DNA from: Nocardia cerradoensis NBRC 101014
GTDB taxonomy: Bacteria; Actinomycetota; Actinomycetes; Mycobacteriales; Mycobacteriaceae
Direction of reading: 5' to 3'
NCBI RefSeq assembly: GCF_000308535.1
Contig: NZ_BAFW01000146.1
Location: 100,389 to 164,388, forward strand
DNA: 64,000 nt
A program made the position numbers and the translations under genes. This document shows positions 60,741-64,000 of the stretch, one piece after another (position 1 is the first letter of the stretch; every line of letters starts with the position of its first letter). The notes beneath the pieces are model-generated. The model saw only the letters and a list, made by a program, of their open reading frames with translations. It was not told the origin of the DNA and did no database searches.

Positions 60741-60744
60741 CTCT

Positions 60745-60774
60745 ACGGCCGGCGCGGATATCCGCGCCGGCCGT
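60745..60774. terminator. bidirectional terminator hairpin
   Basis: Perfect 30-bp palindrome, 14-bp arm ACGGCCGGCGCGGA (60745-60758), 2-nt centre, complementary arm to 60774. Between convergent acyl-CoA dehydrogenase and ferredoxin reductase genes. Confidence 0.8.
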
Positions 60775-60801
60775 TGTCGTTGCGCCGGAAAGTGTTTCGA
60801 A

Positions 60802-62436
60802 TCAGTGGGACGCCGCGCCGGCCGCCGACAGCATCTCGGCGATGTCGACGAACTTGATCCTCGGGCGACCGCCGGCACGGCCCGCGCGACGCTCCGCCGC
60901 ATCGATCGACTTCCATCCGCTCGACCCGAGCCGCTCCGGGCGGCGGCGATCGAGCAGACCCTCCAGATCCTCACGCGTGTGCGCAGGCGTGCGCAGCCGA
61001 CCGGCGGCGAAGTCCTCGACCAGCGCACGCACGGTCTCCTGGGAGCAGTACCGATTGGTGCCGATCACTCCCGACGGGCCCCGCTTGATCCAGCCCGCCA
61101 CGTAGGACCCCGGAACCGGTTCGCCTCCGTCGGTCTCCGTCACACGCCCGCCTCGATGTGGAATCGTTCCGTCCGCATCACGAAATGGCACGCCCGGCAC
61201 CGCGATTCCGCGATAGCCGACCGATCCGAACACCACGCCACAGTCGACCAGGACACGCGCGGCCGTCTCCCCTGCAGCACCGGGCTCGGTCCGCGCGAAC
61301 TCGACCGCCTCGACGGCCGTCGTGCCGCGAAAACTCATCGGCGACAGGAAATATCGAAACACGATGCGGCGGTTGTTCGCATCGGCGGCCCGTTCGGCGA
61401 GCTGCCGCGCCACCTGGTTCTTGAGCCGAATTACCGGGTCCGGCCCGGCCGGCGAGCCGAATTCGTGACAGTGCACGTTCAGCCCCTCGACCTGGCTCAG
61501 ACCGAGCAGCTCGGGAGTGGTGAAGGCAGCGTGCTCGGGCCCGCGCCGGCCCACGACGACGACTTCGCGAATCCGGCTCGCCGCCAACACTTCCAGCGCG
61601 TGATCGGCGATATCGGTGCGCGCCAGGACCGACACGTCGGTGACCAGGATGCGGGCCACATCGAGTGCGACATTGCCGTTTCCGATCACCACAGCGCGCT
61701 CGCCGGACAGATCGAATTCACGCTGCGCATGGTCGGGATGACCGTTGTACCAGCTGACGAATTCGGTCGCGGTATGGACGCCGGCCAGGTGTTCGCCGGG
61801 CAGTGCGAGCGAACGGCCCTGGGAGGCACCGGTCGCGTAGATGACCGCGTGGTGGTGTTCGAGCAGTTCGGCCGCGCTGATGTGGGTACCGACCTCGACG
61901 TTCAACTGCAGACGCACCTGCTTGCGGCTAAGCGTCCGAAGAAACGTGCCCGCCACCTGCTTCGTGTGCTGATGGTCGGGCGCCACTCCGTACCGAACGA
62001 GTCCCAGTGGCGTCGGCAAGCGCTCGAACATAGTGACCTCGACGTCGATGTCGCGGCGCGACACCAGCTCCTCCGCCGCATAGCACGCGGAGGGTCCAGA
62101 CCCCACAATCGCGACCCGGAGCGGCCCGCGGTCGCTCACCTCGAGCCGCGGCATGTCCTCCACCGGGGGCGCCGGTTCCACCCCAGTGCTGAAGTACACC
62201 GCGTTGACCTCCCGATACGGCTCGGTCGCGGGCGTGAGGTCACCTTCCGGAACGATCGCGTCGACGGGACATTCATCGATGCAGGCACCGCAATCGATGC
62301 AGGTCTCCGGATCGATGTGCAGCAGTTCGGCGCGAGCGAAGCCCGGTTCGCCGGGGCGGGGACGAATGCAGTCAACGGGACAGACCGACACGCAGCCGGC
62401 GTCGTTGCAGCAGGGCTGGGTGATGACGTGCGCCAT
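60802..62436 (-). CDS. fprB: fused ferredoxin/ferredoxin-NADP reductase (FprB type)
   Basis: 544 residues from ATG 62436, with GGAGGAGAG directly upstream. The N-terminal ferredoxin domain has eight cluster Cys in two groups: C10/C15/C19/C23 and C46/C49/C52/C56 (CIDCGACIDECP). The adrenodoxin-reductase-like part has the FAD loop VAIVGSGPSACYAA and NADP region VIGNGNVALDVARIL, and ends with GWIKRGPSGVIGTNR. Matches mycobacterial FprB. It can feed electrons to P450 or Rieske oxygenases; divergent from the FadA5-like thiolase. Confidence 0.92.
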   Translation of the reverse strand: MAHVITQPCCNDAGCVSVCPVDCIRPRPGEPGFARAELLHIDPETCIDCGACIDECPVDAIVPEGDLTPATEPYREVNAVYFSTGVEPAPPVEDMPRLEVSDRGPLRVAIVGSGPSACYAAEELVSRRDIDVEVTMFERLPTPLGLVRYGVAPDHQHTKQVAGTFLRTLSRKQVRLQLNVEVGTHISAAELLEHHHAVIYATGASQGRSLALPGEHLAGVHTATEFVSWYNGHPDHAQREFDLSGERAVVIGNGNVALDVARILVTDVSVLARTDIADHALEVLAASRIREVVVVGRRGPEHAAFTTPELLGLSQVEGLNVHCHEFGSPAGPDPVIRLKNQVARQLAERAADANNRRIVFRYFLSPMSFRGTTAVEAVEFARTEPGAAGETAARVLVDCGVVFGSVGYRGIAVPGVPFRDADGTIPHRGGRVTETDGGEPVPGSYVAGWIKRGPSGVIGTNRYCSQETVRALVEDFAAGRLRTPAHTREDLEGLLDRRRPERLGSSGWKSIDAAERRAGRAGGRPRIKFVDIAEMLSAAGAASH

Positions 62437-62490
62437 CTCTCCTCCGGATCCACGGCTCCTCGACCCACTCACAGGCAGAACACCGTACGA

Positions 62491-62519
62491 CTGACGTAAT
62501 TTGTATTTTGTTATACGCT
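62491..62519 (+). promoter_or_regulatory. candidate promoter of the FadA5-like thiolase
   Basis: CTGACG (62491-62496), 17-nt spacer, TACGCT (62514-62519). The -35 lies in CGACTGACGTAAT (62488-62500), one change from the motif at the ligase and mce promoters. 63 nt upstream of the thiolase start. Confidence 0.45.
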
Positions 62520-62582
62520 GAGTGACGGGCGCCAGGCAATAGCCCGTTGACAAGCTCGGCGCCCGAAAGAGAGGAATCACCT

Positions 62583-63752
62583 ATGACATCGGCAGTGATC
62601 GTGGACGCCGTCCGCACCCCGTCCGGCAAGGGCAAACCGGGCGGCCAACTGTCGGATCTCCATCCCGCCGAGTTGCTGTCGGCCGTGCTGCGCGGGCTGA
62701 TCAACCGCACCGAACTGGACCCGGCCCTGGTGGACGACGTCATCGGCGGCTGTGTCGGGCAGGCAGGAGAACAGGCCCTCAACATCACGCGCAGCGCCGT
62801 TCTGGGCGCCGGATTTCCGGAGGAAGTCCCGGCGACGACCATCGACCGTCAGTGCGGATCGAGCCAGCAAGCCGCCCATTTCGCCGCCCAAGGCGTCATC
62901 GCCGGCGCCTACGACATCGCCATCGCCTGCGGCGTGGAATCGATGAGCCGGGTGCCTATGGGCACGGCTACACTCGGCAAAAACGCCTTCGGGCCCGGAA
63001 TCTCCTCACGCTATCCCGAAGGCCTTGCCGGACAGGGGATTTCTGCGGAGCTGATCTCGGCGCGCTGGAAGCTCGACCGGACGGCGCTGGACGAGTTCTC
63101 CGCGCGATCGCACGCTCGTGCGGCGGCCGCGGACTTCTCCGCGGAAATCCTGCCCATCGCCATAGGCACCGACTCCCGTGCCACCGTCGACGAGACCGTG
63201 CGGCCGTCCACCGATGTGGCGGGGCTCGCCGGATTGAAGCCTTCGTTCTACGACGAGAGCCTCGCCGAACGCTTTCCGGAGATCGAATGGCGGATCACGC
63301 CGGGCAATTCCTCGCCATTGACCGACGGAGCATCGGCGGTGCTGATCATGAGCGAAGAGAAGGCGAACGCCCTGGGACTGCGGCCGCGCGCCCGGTTCCA
63401 CAGTTTCGCCGTCACCGGCAGCGACCCGCTGCTGATGCTGACCGGAGTCGTGCCCGCCACCCGGAAGGTGCTCGACAACGCCGGCCTATCGCTCGACGCC
63501 ATCGATACCTACGAGGTCAACGAGGCGTTCGCGCCGGTGCCACTGGTCTGGCAGTACGAGTTCGGCGCCGATCCCGAACGACTGAACCCGCGCGGCGGCG
63601 CGATCGCGCTAGGCCACCCGCTCGGCGCCTCCGGCACGCGTCTGCTCACCACCATGCTGAACCACCTCGAGCAGACCGGCGGACGCTACGGCCTGCAGAC
63701 CATGTGCGAAGGCGGCGGAATGGCCAACGCCACGATCATCGAACGGCTGTAG
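62583..63752 (+). CDS. acetyl-CoA acyltransferase (thiolase), FadA5-like
   Basis: 389 residues from ATG 62583. All classical thiolase residues are present: nucleophile C91 in IDRQCGSSQQ, NEAFAP, His in GHPLGASG and the second Cys in TMCEGGGMAN. The sequence resembles steroid 3-ketoacyl-CoA thiolases (FadA5), but steroid specificity is inference. Unlike the two thiolase-like proteins at 32-35 kb it should perform true thiolysis. Confidence 0.92.
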   Translation: MTSAVIVDAVRTPSGKGKPGGQLSDLHPAELLSAVLRGLINRTELDPALVDDVIGGCVGQAGEQALNITRSAVLGAGFPEEVPATTIDRQCGSSQQAAHFAAQGVIAGAYDIAIACGVESMSRVPMGTATLGKNAFGPGISSRYPEGLAGQGISAELISARWKLDRTALDEFSARSHARAAAADFSAEILPIAIGTDSRATVDETVRPSTDVAGLAGLKPSFYDESLAERFPEIEWRITPGNSSPLTDGASAVLIMSEEKANALGLRPRARFHSFAVTGSDPLLMLTGVVPATRKVLDNAGLSLDAIDTYEVNEAFAPVPLVWQYEFGADPERLNPRGGAIALGHPLGASGTRLLTTMLNHLEQTGGRYGLQTMCEGGGMANATIIERL

Positions 63753-63776
63753 GCCCGGACAGCCCCGCATAGACCA

Positions 63777-63808
63777 GCGCCCGAACCGTTTCGACACGGT
63801 TCGGGCGC
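63777..63808. terminator. bidirectional terminator hairpin
   Basis: Perfect 13-bp stem GCGCCCGAACCGT (63777-63789), loop TTCGAC, complementary arm 63796-63808. Between the convergent thiolase and SDR genes. Confidence 0.8.
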
Positions 63809-63818
63809 TGTCGCGAAT

Positions 63819-64000
63819 TCAGCGGGGCGCCATACGAATTGCGCCGTCGAGCCGGATGGTCTCGCCGTTGAGCATCGGGTTCTCCACGATGTGGCGAGCC
63901 AGGGCCGCATACTCGCCGGGCTGCCCCAGCCGCGACGGGTGCGGCACCTGAGCACCCAGCGAGGCGATGACCTCGTCGCCGACGGTCTCGAACAGCGGGG
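63819..64000 (-). CDS. SDR-family dehydrogenase, C-terminal fragment at window edge
   Basis: Last ~60 residues: [58 protein letters not shown]. The [18 protein letters not shown] pattern and LDGAIRM ending fit type-2 3-hydroxyacyl-CoA dehydrogenases (HSD17B10-like). The start lies outside the window. A hydroxyacyl-CoA dehydrogenase beside a thiolase would complete beta-oxidation. Confidence 0.8.
   Translation of the reverse strand, partial: PLFETVGDEVIASLGAQVPHPSRLGQPGEYAALARHIVENPMLNGETIRLDGAIRMAPR

Noticed and set aside
1..64000. CRISPR arrays, rRNA genes, intact tRNA genes and insertion sequences
   Set aside because: I saw no regularly spaced repeats, no rRNA-like sequence, no complete cloverleaf and no transposase with terminal inverted repeats.

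Overview
The window is high-GC actinobacterial DNA. It carries a complete mce/yrbE lipid-import operon, an FprB-type ferredoxin/ferredoxin reductase, a mycofactocin-coupled SDR, an F420-type luciferase-like oxidoreductase, a SigJ-like ECF41 sigma factor and a tandem-GNAT protein resembling mycothiol synthase. Together these point to Mycobacteriales, most like Nocardia or Rhodococcus. The genus is an inference from gene content, not a measured placement.

Region 1 (1-5.6 kb, minus strand) is a tightly overlapping operon: a GH15 glycosidase, a divergent glucose-6-phosphate dehydrogenase homologue, an IlvD/Edd-family sugar-acid dehydratase and a D-2-hydroxyacid dehydrogenase cut by the window edge. 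It reads as sugar release, oxidation, dehydration and reduction. Region 2 (5.8-18.3 kb) is mixed: an MDR oxidoreductase and an SDR, a DUF1254 protein, an NDH-like flavoprotein translationally coupled to an ECF41 sigma factor, an MHS-family transporter, a PPOX protein, an alpha/beta hydrolase and a cytochrome P450. It ends in a mobile-element scar: a frameshifted gene, an integrase C-terminal fragment and a 41-nt copy of the 3' half of a tRNA-Pro.

Region 3 (18.3-45.6 kb) is a large catabolic cluster for an unidentified CoA-activated lipid (steroid- or terpenoid-like). It has two AMP-dependent acyl-CoA ligases, four crotonases, two aldehyde dehydrogenases, several SDRs, a fused and a single class III CoA-transferase, two thiolase-like proteins lacking the usual nucleophilic cysteine (one paired with a DUF35 protein, as in steroid side-chain aldolases), a Rieske oxygenase, a ferredoxin-type reductase, two TetR regulators and a secreted lipase. 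Region 4 (45.6-56 kb) is the mce import operon (yrbEA, yrbEB, mceA-F, an Mce-associated protein) with its ATPase mceG just upstream. Region 5 (56-64 kb) has a secreted transglycosylase, a double-GNAT protein, a second Rieske oxygenase with an acyl-CoA dehydrogenase, FprB, a FadA5-like thiolase and the end of another SDR.

The main discovery is regulatory. A 23-bp palindrome of the form TAAAyCT-N9-AGrTTTA occurs between 22.7 and 58.3 kb in the intergenic DNA of nearly every transcription unit of the catabolic cluster. Two copies, 35 kb apart, have identical perfect arms and identical spacing. A second motif, CGATTGACGTAAT, forms the -35 region of three other promoters: an acyl-CoA ligase operon, the mce operon and the FadA5-like thiolase. 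The cluster therefore looks like one regulon whose promoters are scattered over about 40 kb, probably controlled by the TetR protein at 24.7 kb.
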